The position numbers and the translations under genes were made by a program. The notes beneath the pieces were generated by a model, which saw nothing but the letters and a program-made list of their open reading frames with translations, ran no database searches and was not told the DNA's origin. Source: Kaistia dalseonensis (lineage in GTDB: Bacteria; Pseudomonadota; Alphaproteobacteria; Rhizobiales; Kaistiaceae). From it: DNA of 64,000 nucleotides. Position 1 is the stretch's first letter; each line of letters begins with the position of its first letter. Location of the stretch: the NCBI RefSeq assembly GCF_030814715.1, contig NZ_JAUSVO010000003.1:124001-188000 (forward strand), read 5' to 3'. This document shows positions 27,901-36,523 of this stretch, piece after piece.

Positions 27901-29484
27901 ATGGATCAACCCATCGGACCCGTCGATCGTCGCCGGACCTTCGCCATCATCTCGCACCCCGATGCGGGCAAGACCACGCTGACCGAAAAGCTGCTGCTCT
28001 TCGGCGGCGCGATCCAGCTTGCCGGCGAAGTGAAGGGCAAGAAGGATCGGCGCCAGACACGCTCCGACTGGATGGGCATCGAGCGCGAGCGCGGCATTTC
28101 GGTCGTCACCTCGGTGATGACGTTCGAATATGGCGGCGCGATCTTCAACCTGCTCGATACGCCGGGCCATGAGGACTTCTCCGAGGACACCTATCGCACG
28201 CTGACCGCCGTCGATTCCGCCGTCATGGTGATCGACGCGGCCAAGGGCATCGAGGACCGGACGCGCAAGCTGTTCGAGGTTTGCCGTCTGCGCGATATCC
28301 CGATCGTCACCTTCATCAACAAGCTCGACCGCGAGACGCGCGACCCGTTCGACCTGCTCGACGAGATCGAGAAGACGCTGGCGCTCGACACCGCTCCGAT
28401 GACATGGCCGATCGGCCGCGGCCGCGACTTCGCCGGCACGTATGACATCGTCCGCCGCTGCGTGCGCAAGCTTGATTCCGATGGCGAGGAGTTGAAGGTC
28501 AGTGGTCCCGAGGACGCCTTCATCGACACGCTCACGACGCCCGAAGCGGTCGCCACCTTCCGCGAGGAAATGGAACTCATCGCCGGCGCCGCCAACGGCT
28601 TCGACATGGAGGCGTTTCGCGAAGGGCATCTGACGCCGGTCTATTTCGGCTCGGCGCTCAGGAATTTCGGCGTCCGCGACCTGATCGACGCCATGGCCGC
28701 CTATGCCCCCTCGCCGCGCCCGCAGCAGGCCGAGGGCCGCATCGTCGAACCGACCGAGCCGAAGATGTCCGGCTTCATCTTCAAGATCCAGGCGAACATG
28801 GACCCGAACCACCGGGACCGCATCGCCTTCCTGCGTGTCTGCTCCGGCCGGCTCCAGCGCGGCATGAAGGCCAAGTTGGTGCGCACCGGCAAGCCGATCC
28901 CGCTTTCGAGCCCGCAGTTCTTCTTTGCGCAGGACCGCCTGCTCGCCGACGAGGCCTATGCCGGCGACGTGGTCGGCATTCCGAACCACGGCACGCTGCG
29001 CATCGGTGACACGCTGACCGAGGGCGAGAACCTCGTCTTCCGTGGCGTGCCGAGCTTCGCGCCGGAAATCCTGCGCCGCATCCGCCTGCAGGACCCGATG
29101 AAGGCGAAGAAGCTGAAGGAAGCGCTGCAGCAGATGGCCGAGGAAGGCGTCGTACAGGTCTTCGTGCCGCATGACGGCTCGCCGGCGATAATCGGCGTCG
29201 TCGGCGCGCTGCAGCTCGATGTGCTCAAGGAGCGCATGCAGGCGGAATATGGCCTGCCGATCGATTTCGAGGCCTCGCGCTTCACGGTCTGCCGCTGGGT
29301 GACATCGACGGACAAGCTCGCGCTGGAGACCTTCGTCGAGCGTCACCGCTCCTCCATGGCCTCAGACCTGGACGGCGCCCCGGTCTTCATGGCGCCGTCG
29401 GCGTTCGAGCTGCGCTATGAACTCGACCGCACGACCGCGATCGTGGCGAGCGAGATCAAGGACTATCAGCGCGAGGCGGCCTGA
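27901..29484 (+). CDS. prfC: Peptide chain release factor 3
   Basis: 527 aa, matching RF3 (E. coli 529). The G1 motif SHPDAGKTT (about 18-26), switch region ERERGISVVTS, G3 DTPGHEDF, and G4 NKLDRE are all intact. The GTPase removes RF1/RF2 from the ribosome after peptide release. The ATG at 27901 is preferred over an upstream TTG since it gives the usual RF3 N-terminus (MDQPIGPVDRRRTFAIISHP). Confidence 0.93.
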   Translation: MDQPIGPVDRRRTFAIISHPDAGKTTLTEKLLLFGGAIQLAGEVKGKKDRRQTRSDWMGIERERGISVVTSVMTFEYGGAIFNLLDTPGHEDFSEDTYRTLTAVDSAVMVIDAAKGIEDRTRKLFEVCRLRDIPIVTFINKLDRETRDPFDLLDEIEKTLALDTAPMTWPIGRGRDFAGTYDIVRRCVRKLDSDGEELKVSGPEDAFIDTLTTPEAVATFREEMELIAGAANGFDMEAFREGHLTPVYFGSALRNFGVRDLIDAMAAYAPSPRPQQAEGRIVEPTEPKMSGFIFKIQANMDPNHRDRIAFLRVCSGRLQRGMKAKLVRTGKPIPLSSPQFFFAQDRLLADEAYAGDVVGIPNHGTLRIGDTLTEGENLVFRGVPSFAPEILRRIRLQDPMKAKKLKEALQQMAEEGVVQVFVPHDGSPAIIGVVGALQLDVLKERMQAEYGLPIDFEASRFTVCRWVTSTDKLALETFVERHRSSMASDLDGAPVFMAPSAFELRYELDRTTAIVASEIKDYQREAA

Positions 29485-29503
29485 CCACCTCGCCGCGCGC
29501 ATT

Positions 29504-30034
29504 CTAGTCGAATGCGTAGTCGAGGTGCACGACACCCGACCCGAATGTTTGCGCGCCGATCAGCCTGATGCTGCGCGCAAACCCATTGGGCGGGAAGGTC
29601 GGATGGCCGCCACCCACAATCTCGGGCACGACGAAGAGCTCCAGCCGGTCGAGCGCGCCACGCGCGATGAAGGCCTGCTGCAGCTTGCCGCCGCCCACGA
29701 TCCAGACATCGCCATCATCAAGCCCGCGCAGTTCGGCGACGAGCGCGTCAATGTCACGATCCCAGACGGTCAATGGCCCCATCGGATCATCCAGCGGCCG
29801 AGACGTCACGATGAAGGCGCGCTTGCCGGGATAGAGCCAGCCGAGACCATAGCCGGCGATCTCGTCATAGGTCGTGCGGCCCATCACCACCGTGGCGATG
29901 TCCGCGATGAAGCGGTCATAGGCACGATCGCCGAAATCGACGCCATCATATTTCCGCAGCCAATCGATGCCGCCGCCGGGAGAGGCGATATAGCCGTCGA
30001 CGCTCACACCCATATAACCGCGAATACGCGCCAT
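29504..30034 (-). CDS. Dihydrofolate reductase/RibD C-terminal-family protein
   Basis: 176 aa. It has the YwjB/YyaP-type pattern of small RibD_C reductases: GVSVDGYIA near 9-17, VVMGRTTYDEI near 49-59, and VWIVGGGKLQQAF near 109-121 for NADPH. Substrate unknown; not the main DHFR. It is divergent from a TetR regulator gene with a 64-bp gap holding a palindrome, a pairing that suggests direct regulation. Confidence 0.83.
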   Translation of the reverse strand: MARIRGYMGVSVDGYIASPGGGIDWLRKYDGVDFGDRAYDRFIADIATVVMGRTTYDEIAGYGLGWLYPGKRAFIVTSRPLDDPMGPLTVWDRDIDALVAELRGLDDGDVWIVGGGKLQQAFIARGALDRLELFVVPEIVGGGHPTFPPNGFARSIRLIGAQTFGSGVVHLDYAFD

Positions 30035-30059
30035 CGACCGATCCTTCCTCGCCTGATAT

Positions 30060-30090
30060 GATTTATAAACGAATATTCATTCATTAATTG
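30060..30090. promoter_or_regulatory. AT-rich divergent promoter/TetR operator candidate
   Basis: The gap between the reductase and TetR genes contains the palindrome GAATATTC (30071-30078) in an AT-rich stretch with ATTCATTCATTAATT. Short TetR-family operators are palindromic and sit here, between divergent genes. Confidence 0.5.
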
Positions 30091-30098
30091 GAGGTCAA

Positions 30099-30674
30099 GT
30101 GGCTCGTACGCGATCCGTGACCGACGCCGTGTTGCTCGAGGCCGCCATGGCCGTGATGAGCCGCGCCGGCGCCGATGGCGTGACCTTCGCCGCCGTCTCG
30201 GCCGCGACCGGGCTGGCGCCGGCAACGCTGGTGCAGCGCTTCGGCAGCAAGCAGGGTCTGGTCAAGGCCGCGCTGCGGCACGCTTGGGACCAGCTTGACG
30301 CCGCCACAGAGGCCGCCGCCGCTGCCACGCCCGCGACGGCCGAGGGCGCCGTCGCCTTTCTCATCCGCCTCTCCGGCGATTATCCCGAGCAGGACGAAGC
30401 CTATGCCGACCAGCTCCTCGTGCTGCGCGAGGACCTGCGCGATCCGGAGTTTCGCGCGCGCGGGAGCGCCTGGGGCGCACGGCTTCGGGCCGTTCTCGCG
30501 CCGCGCCTCGCCGACGCCACCGGACCGCGCGAGGATCTGGCGCGCGAGATGATCACGCTCTGGCAGGGCGCCGTGCTCTGGTGGGCCTTCGAGCGCGATG
30601 GTGCGATCATCGACCATGTCCGGGCGACGCTGCTGCGCTGGCTCGACCGCATATCGCACGATCGAGGCATCTGA
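30099..30674 (+). CDS. TetR-family transcriptional regulator
   Basis: 191 aa. The N-terminal helix-turn-helix (about residues 8-52) contains GVTFAAVSAATGLAPATLVQRFGSK, read in part as the TetR signature. The C-terminal ligand-binding helical domain is divergent, as usual. Start is GTG at 30099 with GAGG four bases upstream. Likely represses the divergent RibD_C-family reductase gene and itself. Confidence 0.87.
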   Translation: MARTRSVTDAVLLEAAMAVMSRAGADGVTFAAVSAATGLAPATLVQRFGSKQGLVKAALRHAWDQLDAATEAAAAATPATAEGAVAFLIRLSGDYPEQDEAYADQLLVLREDLRDPEFRARGSAWGARLRAVLAPRLADATGPREDLAREMITLWQGAVLWWAFERDGAIIDHVRATLLRWLDRISHDRGI

Positions 30675-30786
30675 ACGCCCCAACGTTGTCAAGAATGCCG
30701 GATCCTGAACGCGGCTTCGTTGCGCTGTTGAATGTGGCATCCGAATCTAATAAGCCGCCCAGTATTCTCCGACACGGGGCAGCTTC

Positions 30787-31761
30787 ATGAGCGAGCTAGC
30801 GGTCTTCAGCGGTCACGCCAACCCCGAGCTCGCCGCGGCGATCTGCTCCGAACTCAGCGTCCCGCTGCTGCCCACGCGGCTGAAGCGCTTTTCCAATGAT
30901 TGCCTCGAAGTCCAGCTTCAGGCCAATTGCCGCGACCAGGACGTCTTCCTGATCCAGCCGCTCAATACGCCCGTGCAGGAAAATCTCTTCGAGTTGCTGT
31001 TGATGCTCGACGCGGCGCGCGGCGCTTCCGCCAAGCGCATAACGGCGGTCATTCCGTATTTCTCCTATGCCCGCTCCGACAAGAAGGATGCGCCGCGCAT
31101 CTCGATCGCCGGGCGTCTCGTCGCTGACCTGCTCGCGACTGCGGGCGCCGATCGCGTGCTGACCATGACGCTGCACTCGCCGCAGGTGCACGGCTTCTTC
31201 AGCGTGCCTGTCGACCAGTTGCACGCGCTCGACGAATTGTCGGCCCATTTCCGCACTTACGACCTCGGCCGGGCGGTCGTCGTCTCGCCCGACCTCGGCA
31301 ACGCCAAGACCGCAGCGGCCTTCGCCAAGCGGCTGAACATCCCCGTCGCCGCTGCCGCCAAGGAACGGATCAGCGATACGCAGGTGCGGATTTCCGCGCT
31401 GATCGGCGACGTGCGCGACCGCGACGTCATCGTCCTCGACGACGAGATCGCCAGTGGCGGATCCATACTCGAATTGATGCAGCATCTGCGCGCCGGTGGT
31501 GCCCGCTCGGTTCGCGTCGCGACGACTCACGGTATCTTCGCCGGCGAGAGCCTCAAGCGGCTGGCGCAGGAACCCGACATTGCCGAGATCGTCTGCACCA
31601 ACACCGTGCCGATGCCGGAAGAGAAGCGGTTGCCGAAGCTTACCGTTCTGTCGGTCGCTCCGGCATTGGCCGAGGCGATGCGGCGCATCAATTGCGGTGA
31701 GTCCGTCAGCGCCCTGTTCTATGCCGAGCCCGGCGAAGCGCGGGCGGCCGCCGCCGAATAG
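30787..31761 (+). CDS. Ribose-phosphate pyrophosphokinase paralogue
   Basis: 324 aa with the Prs fold: N-terminal FSGHANPELA, ATP-site RISIAGRLVADLL, and the PRPP-binding loop VIVLDDEIASGGSI near residue 216-229. In housekeeping Prs the loop usually reads DDMIDTAGT, so this is a divergent paralogue. It makes PRPP from ribose 5-phosphate and ATP, or a related reaction. It stands between a TetR gene and a YjbR-like gene without an obvious pathway context. Confidence 0.85.
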   Translation: MSELAVFSGHANPELAAAICSELSVPLLPTRLKRFSNDCLEVQLQANCRDQDVFLIQPLNTPVQENLFELLLMLDAARGASAKRITAVIPYFSYARSDKKDAPRISIAGRLVADLLATAGADRVLTMTLHSPQVHGFFSVPVDQLHALDELSAHFRTYDLGRAVVVSPDLGNAKTAAAFAKRLNIPVAAAAKERISDTQVRISALIGDVRDRDVIVLDDEIASGGSILELMQHLRAGGARSVRVATTHGIFAGESLKRLAQEPDIAEIVCTNTVPMPEEKRLPKLTVLSVAPALAEAMRRINCGESVSALFYAEPGEARAAAAE

Positions 31762-31784
31762 CGTCCGCCAGACGAAGGACAGCC

Positions 31785-32141
31785 ATGCCCGTAACGGTGG
31801 ACGATCTGCGTGGGTTGTTCCTGCGCTTGCCGGACACGCGCGAGGGCCTGGCCCACGGCACCATCGCCTTTTATGTCGGCAAGAAGTTCCTCGGCCGCTT
31901 TCGCGATGACGATACCGTCTTCGCCATGCCGGTCGGCTTCGACGAGCGCGACATGCTGATCACGATCGAGCCGGAGGTGTTCTTCACGCTGGATCATTAT
32001 CGCGGTTACCCCTATGTCCTGATCCGGCTGGCCGAGACGACGCCGGAGCGGCTGGAGCCGATCGTCATGCGATGCTGGCGCAGCCATGCGCCGCGGAGGG
32101 TGCTGAAGGCCTTCGATGCCGGCAAAACCAACGAAACATGA
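31785..32141 (+). CDS. MmcQ/YjbR-family protein
   Basis: 118 aa. It shows the CyaY-like YjbR layout: N-terminal helix with LPDTREGLAHGTIAFYVGKKF, central strands FAMPVGFDERDMLI, then HYRGYPYVLIRL and a C-terminal helix with RCWRSHAPRRVLKAF. Often annotated DNA-binding, but without a known function. It begins 23 bp after the PRPP synthetase gene, so the two may be co-transcribed. Confidence 0.82.
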   Translation: MPVTVDDLRGLFLRLPDTREGLAHGTIAFYVGKKFLGRFRDDDTVFAMPVGFDERDMLITIEPEVFFTLDHYRGYPYVLIRLAETTPERLEPIVMRCWRSHAPRRVLKAFDAGKTNET

Positions 32142-32237
32142 GCGCAACGTCATGGAATGGGCCGATTGAGCGCGCCATGATGCTCGGATACTGATTCACC
32201 AAACGACATCGCCTCGATGTCGGTTCTGGAGGTTGTG

Positions 32238-33443
32238 ATGCGCAAGGCCGGGCTGCGGCTCCTGACAATGTTCCTGCTGGCGACGGCGAGCGGCGCCGCC
32301 TCCGCGGCGAGTTGCAACGATCCCTCGGGCTTTCCGGCCTGGCTCGACGGCGTCAAGAGGGAAGCGGCGGCGAGCGGCATCTCGGCGGCGACGATCTCCT
32401 CCGCGCTCGATGGCCTCACCTTCGCGCCCGACGTGATCAAGAAGGATCGCGCGCAGAGCGTGTTCGCGCAGAGCTTCCTGCAGTTTTCCGATCGCATGGT
32501 CGCCAAATACCGCCTGCAGCAGGGCGCGGCGCTGATCAAGAAATACGGCAATGTCTTCGCCCGCATCCAGAAGGATTACGGCGTCCCGGCGCCGGTCATC
32601 GTCGGCTTCTGGGGACTGGAGACCGATTTCGGCGCCAATCTCGGCGACATGCCGACGCTGCGCTCGCTGGCGACGCTCGCCTATGATTGCCGTCGGCCGC
32701 AGCTCTTCCACGACCAGCTGATGGCGGCCCTCGCCGTGATCGAGCGGGGCGACCTTGCGGCGGCGCAGATGAAGGGCCCCTGGGCCGGCGAGCTCGGCCA
32801 GGTCCAGTTCCTCGCGACGCATTACCGCGATTTCGCCGTCGACTATGACGGTGATGGCCGCCGCGACCTGATCAACAGCGTGCCTGATGTGCTCGCCTCG
32901 GCCGCCAATCTGCTCGTCCATGAGGGCTGGCAGGCCAACCAGCCCTGGCTGACCGAAGTGCGCGTACCCGCCACCATGGACTGGAAGGAAGCCGACCTTT
33001 CGATCCAGAAGCCGGTTTCGACCTGGCAGCAACTGGGCGTCGTGGCGGCTCCGGGCTCGAAGCTCGGCCCGGCCGGCATGCCGGCGGCGCTGATCCTGCC
33101 AATGGGCCGCAAGGGCCCGGCCTTCCTCGCCTATCCGAACTTCAACGTCTACCTCGAATGGAACCAGTCCTTCGTCTATGCGCTGACGGCGGCCTATTTC
33201 GCGACCCGCCTCGCCGGCGCGCCGCCGGTCGGACGCGGCAGCGGCGCGGAATCGCTCTCCTACAAGGAGACGATCGAGCTGCAGAAGCTGCTCGACGCGC
33301 GCGGCCATGATGTCGGCAAGGTCGACGGCATGATCGGCGTCGGCACGCGCGCCGCGACCAAGGCGATGCAGATCGAGCTCGGCATGCCGGCCGATTCCTA
33401 TCCGGACGCGGAACTCCTGGCACGCCTGCGCGCCGGGAACTGA
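32238..33443 (+). CDS. Lytic murein transglycosylase (MltB family) with PG-binding domain
   Basis: 401 aa from the ATG at 32238, chosen because GGAGG lies five bases upstream and it begins a signal peptide (about 1-24, ending ASA-A); an ATG at 32217 is less likely. The catalytic Glu is in FWGLETDFG near residue 135, and the MltB/SLT2 pattern GPWAGELGQVQFLATHYRDFAVDYDGDG-like segment follows near 180. A peptidoglycan-binding domain (about 340-398, ETIELQKLLDARG...DGMIGVGTRAATK) ends it. It cleaves peptidoglycan to anhydromuropeptides in the periplasm. Confidence 0.9.
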   Translation: MRKAGLRLLTMFLLATASGAASAASCNDPSGFPAWLDGVKREAAASGISAATISSALDGLTFAPDVIKKDRAQSVFAQSFLQFSDRMVAKYRLQQGAALIKKYGNVFARIQKDYGVPAPVIVGFWGLETDFGANLGDMPTLRSLATLAYDCRRPQLFHDQLMAALAVIERGDLAAAQMKGPWAGELGQVQFLATHYRDFAVDYDGDGRRDLINSVPDVLASAANLLVHEGWQANQPWLTEVRVPATMDWKEADLSIQKPVSTWQQLGVVAAPGSKLGPAGMPAALILPMGRKGPAFLAYPNFNVYLEWNQSFVYALTAAYFATRLAGAPPVGRGSGAESLSYKETIELQKLLDARGHDVGKVDGMIGVGTRAATKAMQIELGMPADSYPDAELLARLRAGN

Positions 33444-33478
33444 CCGGCTCGGCCCGGTAGGGACAGGGAGTTGAAGCC

Positions 33479-34129
33479 ATGACGGATCGGATGGACGGGG
33501 AGGCCGGAACCGAGCCCGAGGACGCGCTGATGACCGGCTCCGGCGCGCCGGTCAGCGCGCCGCGGACGCTCGAGCAATCGATCGGCGCGCAGGTTCGCCT
33601 CCACCGCAAGCTCAACAACCTGACCGTCGCCGGGCTCGCCACCGCCGCCGGCATTTCGAACGGCATGCTGTCCAAGATCGAGAACGGCCAGATCTCGCCC
33701 TCGCTCGGCACGCTGCAGACGATCGCCTCGACGCTCAACGTGCCGCTGACGCTGCTCTTCTCGGCCTATGAGGAGCGGCGCGACTGTTCCTATGTGAAGG
33801 CCGGCCAAGGCGTCGTCATCCAGCGCCGGGGCACCAAGGTCGGCCATCAATATGAGCTGCTCGGCCATGCGCTCGCCGGCGAAATCGTCGTCGAGCCCTA
33901 TCTGATCACGCTGACGGAAGAAGCCGCGCCCTATACCGCCTTCCAGCATGACGGGCAGGAATTCATCTACATGCTGACCGGCACCGTCGATTATTTCCAC
34001 GCCGGCGAAACGTACCGGCTCGAACCCGGCGATGCGATCCTGTTCGATTCCGGCGCCCCGCACGGACCCGAGACACTGGTCGAAGCGCCGATGACGTATC
34101 TGTCGATCATCATCTATCCCCGAGGATAG
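33479..34129 (+). CDS. XRE-family regulator with C-terminal cupin domain
   Basis: 216 aa. Helix-turn-helix at about residues 35-90 (LNNLTVAGLATAAGISNGMLSKIENG, quoted in part) and a cupin sensing domain at about 130-212 (HDGQEFIYMLTG, LEPGDAILFDSGAPHGP). This type commonly controls amine and amino acid catabolism. It lies upstream of the N-methylglutamate operon, separated from it only by a toxin-antitoxin pair, and is the best candidate for the operon's regulator (inference). A palindrome at 34809-34825 may be its operator. Confidence 0.87.
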   Translation: MTDRMDGEAGTEPEDALMTGSGAPVSAPRTLEQSIGAQVRLHRKLNNLTVAGLATAAGISNGMLSKIENGQISPSLGTLQTIASTLNVPLTLLFSAYEERRDCSYVKAGQGVVIQRRGTKVGHQYELLGHALAGEIVVEPYLITLTEEAAPYTAFQHDGQEFIYMLTGTVDYFHAGETYRLEPGDAILFDSGAPHGPETLVEAPMTYLSIIIYPRG

Positions 34130-34154
34130 TGTTGGCAGCCTGATATTGCGGACA

Positions 34155-34179
34155 AGACGTATCATGATAAGATACGTCT
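34155..34179 (+). promoter_or_regulatory. Operator of the HigBA-type toxin-antitoxin pair
   Basis: A perfect inverted repeat: AGACGTATC (34155-34163) and GATACGTCT (34171-34179) with a 7-bp spacer, 21 bp before the toxin start. It is the expected site for autorepression by HigA. Confidence 0.75.
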
Positions 34180-34199
34180 CGATCCGTTGGTAGGCTGAG

Positions 34200-34481
34200 A
34201 TGATCCGCTCGATCAAGGACAAGCGCATCGAGGCCGTCATCGCTGGCAAGGCCCCAAAGGGTTTTCCAGCCGATCTGGTGCGTGCGGCCCAACGCAAACT
34301 TGCCATGATTGCGGCGGCCGTCTCGCTCGACGACCTTCGTTCGCCACCGGCGAACCGACTTGAGGCGCTGAAGGGCGACCGGGCCGGGCAACATTCGATC
34401 CGGATCAACGACCAGTTTCGGCTCGTGTTCCTCTGGAAGGATGGCGGCGCGGATCAGGTCGAGATTGTGGATTACCATTGA
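34200..34481 (+). CDS. higB: HigB/RelE-type toxin
   Basis: 93 aa. It has the RelE-superfamily host-inhibition pattern of the HigB plasmid-maintenance type: N-terminal MIRSIKDKRIEAVIAG, AQRKLAMIAAAVSLDDL, then PPANRLEALKGDRAGQHSIRINDQFRLVF and a C-terminal DQVEIVDYH (each given in part). Such toxins cut mRNA on the ribosome. The gene order toxin-antitoxin is that of higBA. Its TGA overlaps the antitoxin ATG by one base. Confidence 0.88.
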   Translation: MIRSIKDKRIEAVIAGKAPKGFPADLVRAAQRKLAMIAAAVSLDDLRSPPANRLEALKGDRAGQHSIRINDQFRLVFLWKDGGADQVEIVDYH

Positions 34482-34786
34482 TGGAGCAAACGATGCGCAT
34501 CACCCCGCCCATCCACCCTGGCGAAATTCTCCGGGACGAATTTCTCGGCCCTTATCAGCTGACGGCCTATGCGCTGGCGCGAAATCTCAATGTGCCACGC
34601 ACGCGGATCGAGCGCCTTGTACGCGAACTGACACCCGTCACGCCGGACACCGCCTTGCGGCTCGGGCGCTATTTCGGAACGACTCCGGAATTCTGGATGA
34701 ACCTCCAGATCGCCTTCGACCTTGCGAGCGAGGAACAGGCCAAGATGGCGGAAATCGAAGCCATCGCGCCGAGAGATGCGGCGTGA
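34481..34786 (+). CDS. higA: HigA-type antitoxin, XRE helix-turn-helix
   Basis: 101 aa from the ATG at 34481, which overlaps the toxin stop (TGATG); a TTG one codon earlier and an ATG at 34493 are alternatives. The HTH (about residues 24-75) includes YALARNLNVPRTRIERLVR and TALRLGRYFGTTPEFWMNLQ. It would neutralise the toxin and repress the pair at the upstream palindrome. The pair separates the XRE-cupin regulator from the methylamine operon. Confidence 0.88.
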   Translation: MEQTMRITPPIHPGEILRDEFLGPYQLTAYALARNLNVPRTRIERLVRELTPVTPDTALRLGRYFGTTPEFWMNLQIAFDLASEEQAKMAEIEAIAPRDAA

Positions 34787-34808
34787 ATTCTCCCTGAAAT
34801 TTCCTGAT

Positions 34809-34825
34809 AAGAAAAATACTTTCTT
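34809..34825 (+). promoter_or_regulatory. Candidate operator before the N-methylglutamate operon
   Basis: Inverted repeat AAGAAA-AATAC-TTTCTT, flanked by two CCTGAT direct repeats (34803 and 34826). It lies just upstream of the predicted -35 box and could bind the XRE-cupin regulator. Confidence 0.45.
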
Positions 34826-34830
34826 CCTGA

Positions 34831-34859
34831 TTGACGGGATTGGAGACCTTCGTTAGCAT
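34831..34859 (+). promoter_or_regulatory. Sigma-70-like promoter of the N-methylglutamate operon
   Basis: TTGACG (34831-34836) and TAGCAT (34854-34859) are separated by exactly 17 bp, 32 bp upstream of the first operon start. GGAG at 34878-34881 is the ribosome site. Confidence 0.6.
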
Positions 34860-34891
34860 TTCGGCATCGTGCTTGACGGAGTTCGGTGTAG

Positions 34892-35791
34892 ATGTGCGGC
34901 ATTGTCGGCCTGTTCCTGAAGGATGCGTCGCTCGAGCCGGAGCTTGGCGCCATGCTCGCCGGAATGCTCGGCGTCATGTGTGATCGGGGGCCGGATTCCG
35001 CCGGCTTCGCAGTCTACGGCGCCGGCGAGACGGGCCAGCTCAAGCTGACGCTGCGCGGGCCTGCCGGAACGGTGTTCAGCGGCCTCCAGTCCGCTCTGGA
35101 TGAGGCGGCCGGCGCGCGCGTTGCAATCGTCGCGCGCGACACGCACGCCGTCATCACCATTCCCGCGACCCGCGAATTCGCCATCCGCACCGCGCTCGCG
35201 CAGATCGCGCCCGATATCACGGTGGTCGGCGTCGGCGCGCGCATGGAGCTCTACAAGGAAGTCGGCCTTCCCTCCGACGTCGCAATCCGCTTCGGGCTCG
35301 ACCGCATGGCCGGCACGCACGGCATCGGCCATACCCGCATGGCGACCGAAAGCGCGGTCACGACCGATGGCGCCCATCCCTTCTCGACCGGCACCGACCA
35401 GTGCCTAGTCCATAATGGCTCGCTTTCGAACCACGCATCCCTCCGCCGCGACCTCGTGCGCGAGGGGCTTTCCTTCTCGACCGACAATGATTCCGAAGTT
35501 GCCGCCGCCTATCTGACCAGCCGCATGCGCGAGGGCGACAGTCTGGGCGAAGCGCTCGAACATTCGCTGAAGGATCTCGACGGCTTCTACACCTTCGTCG
35601 TCGGCACCGAGACCGGCTTCGGCGTGTTGCGCGATCCGATCGCCTGCAAGCCGGCCGTCATGGCCGAGACCGATCGCTATGTCGCCTTCGGCTCGGAATA
35701 TCGCGCCTTGGCCGGCCTGCCCGATATCGAGCATGCGCGCATCTGGGAGCCCGAGCCGGCCAGGGTCTATTTCTGGGACCGCGCCGCATGA
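34892..35791 (+). CDS. mgsA: N-methylglutamate synthase subunit A (class II glutamine amidotransferase-like)
   Basis: 299 aa beginning MCGIVGLF, with Cys2 as the N-terminal nucleophile after Met removal, and class II GATase segments GHTRMATES near 150 and HNGSLSNH near 173. It is the GlxB/MgsA subunit, homologous to the amidotransferase part of glutamate synthase. With MgsB and MgsC it would transfer methylamine from gamma-glutamylmethylamide to give N-methylglutamate. It heads an eight-gene operon; the stop overlaps the mgsB start by 4 bp. Assignment rests on family plus the complete gene set downstream. Confidence 0.9.
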   Translation: MCGIVGLFLKDASLEPELGAMLAGMLGVMCDRGPDSAGFAVYGAGETGQLKLTLRGPAGTVFSGLQSALDEAAGARVAIVARDTHAVITIPATREFAIRTALAQIAPDITVVGVGARMELYKEVGLPSDVAIRFGLDRMAGTHGIGHTRMATESAVTTDGAHPFSTGTDQCLVHNGSLSNHASLRRDLVREGLSFSTDNDSEVAAAYLTSRMREGDSLGEALEHSLKDLDGFYTFVVGTETGFGVLRDPIACKPAVMAETDRYVAFGSEYRALAGLPDIEHARIWEPEPARVYFWDRAA

Positions 35792-36489
35792 CCTCCGATC
35801 CGTTCGTCTTCGACCTCGCGCACCAGACCGTGCGTGATTTGAATGCCGCGCTGCATGCCTTGCCGCCCGGCAGCAATGAAACGCTCTGGCGCGTGGAAAA
35901 TCCGCGCGGGCTGCATGCGATCGCGGCCGGCGTCGATGCTGATGCGGCGATCGAGATCGGCGGGTCGGTCGGCTATTATTGCGCCGGCATGAACAAGCGC
36001 GCGGCGATCACGGTGCGCGGCAATGCCGGCGTCGGCGTCGCGGAAAACATCATGTCCGGCCGCGTCCACATCAAGGGCGATACCAGCCAGGCGGCCGGCG
36101 CCACCGGCTGCGGCGGCACGCTCTTGATCGACGGCAATGCCTCGGCCCGCTGCGGCATTTCGATGAAGGGCGTCGATATCGTCGTGAAGGGCTCGGTCGG
36201 CCATATGTCGGCCTTCATGGCGCAGGCCGGCACGCTGACCGTGCTGGGCGACGCCGGCGAAAGCCTGGGCGATTCCATCTACGAGGCCCGGCTCTATGTG
36301 CGCGGTGCGGTGAAGAGCCTCGGCGCCGATTGCATCGAGAAGGAGATGCGCGATGAACACCGCGCTCAGCTCTTCGAAAAGCTCAGCCTGGCGGGCCTAG
36401 CCGGCGAAGTCGATGTGTCCGAGTTCCGCCGCTATGGCTCGGCGCGGACGCTCTATCATTTCCACATCGACAATCTCGGCAACTATTAG
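35788..36489 (+). CDS. mgsB: N-methylglutamate synthase subunit B (GltB C-terminal GXGXG domain)
   Basis: 233 aa, matching the GXGXG beta-helix domain of glutamate synthase large subunit as a separate protein (GlxC/MgsB). Repeated Gly turns are seen: EIGGSVGYYCAGMN, ITVRGNAGVGVAENIMSG, GCGGTLLIDGNASARCG, VKGSVGHMSAFMAQAG. Overlaps mgsA by 4 bp. Expected to bind between the amidotransferase and FMN subunits. Confidence 0.9.
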   Translation: MTSDPFVFDLAHQTVRDLNAALHALPPGSNETLWRVENPRGLHAIAAGVDADAAIEIGGSVGYYCAGMNKRAAITVRGNAGVGVAENIMSGRVHIKGDTSQAAGATGCGGTLLIDGNASARCGISMKGVDIVVKGSVGHMSAFMAQAGTLTVLGDAGESLGDSIYEARLYVRGAVKSLGADCIEKEMRDEHRAQLFEKLSLAGLAGEVDVSEFRRYGSARTLYHFHIDNLGNY

Positions 36490-36523
36490 GATTTCGGCAT
36501 GGACAGCCCAACATTTCCGAAGG

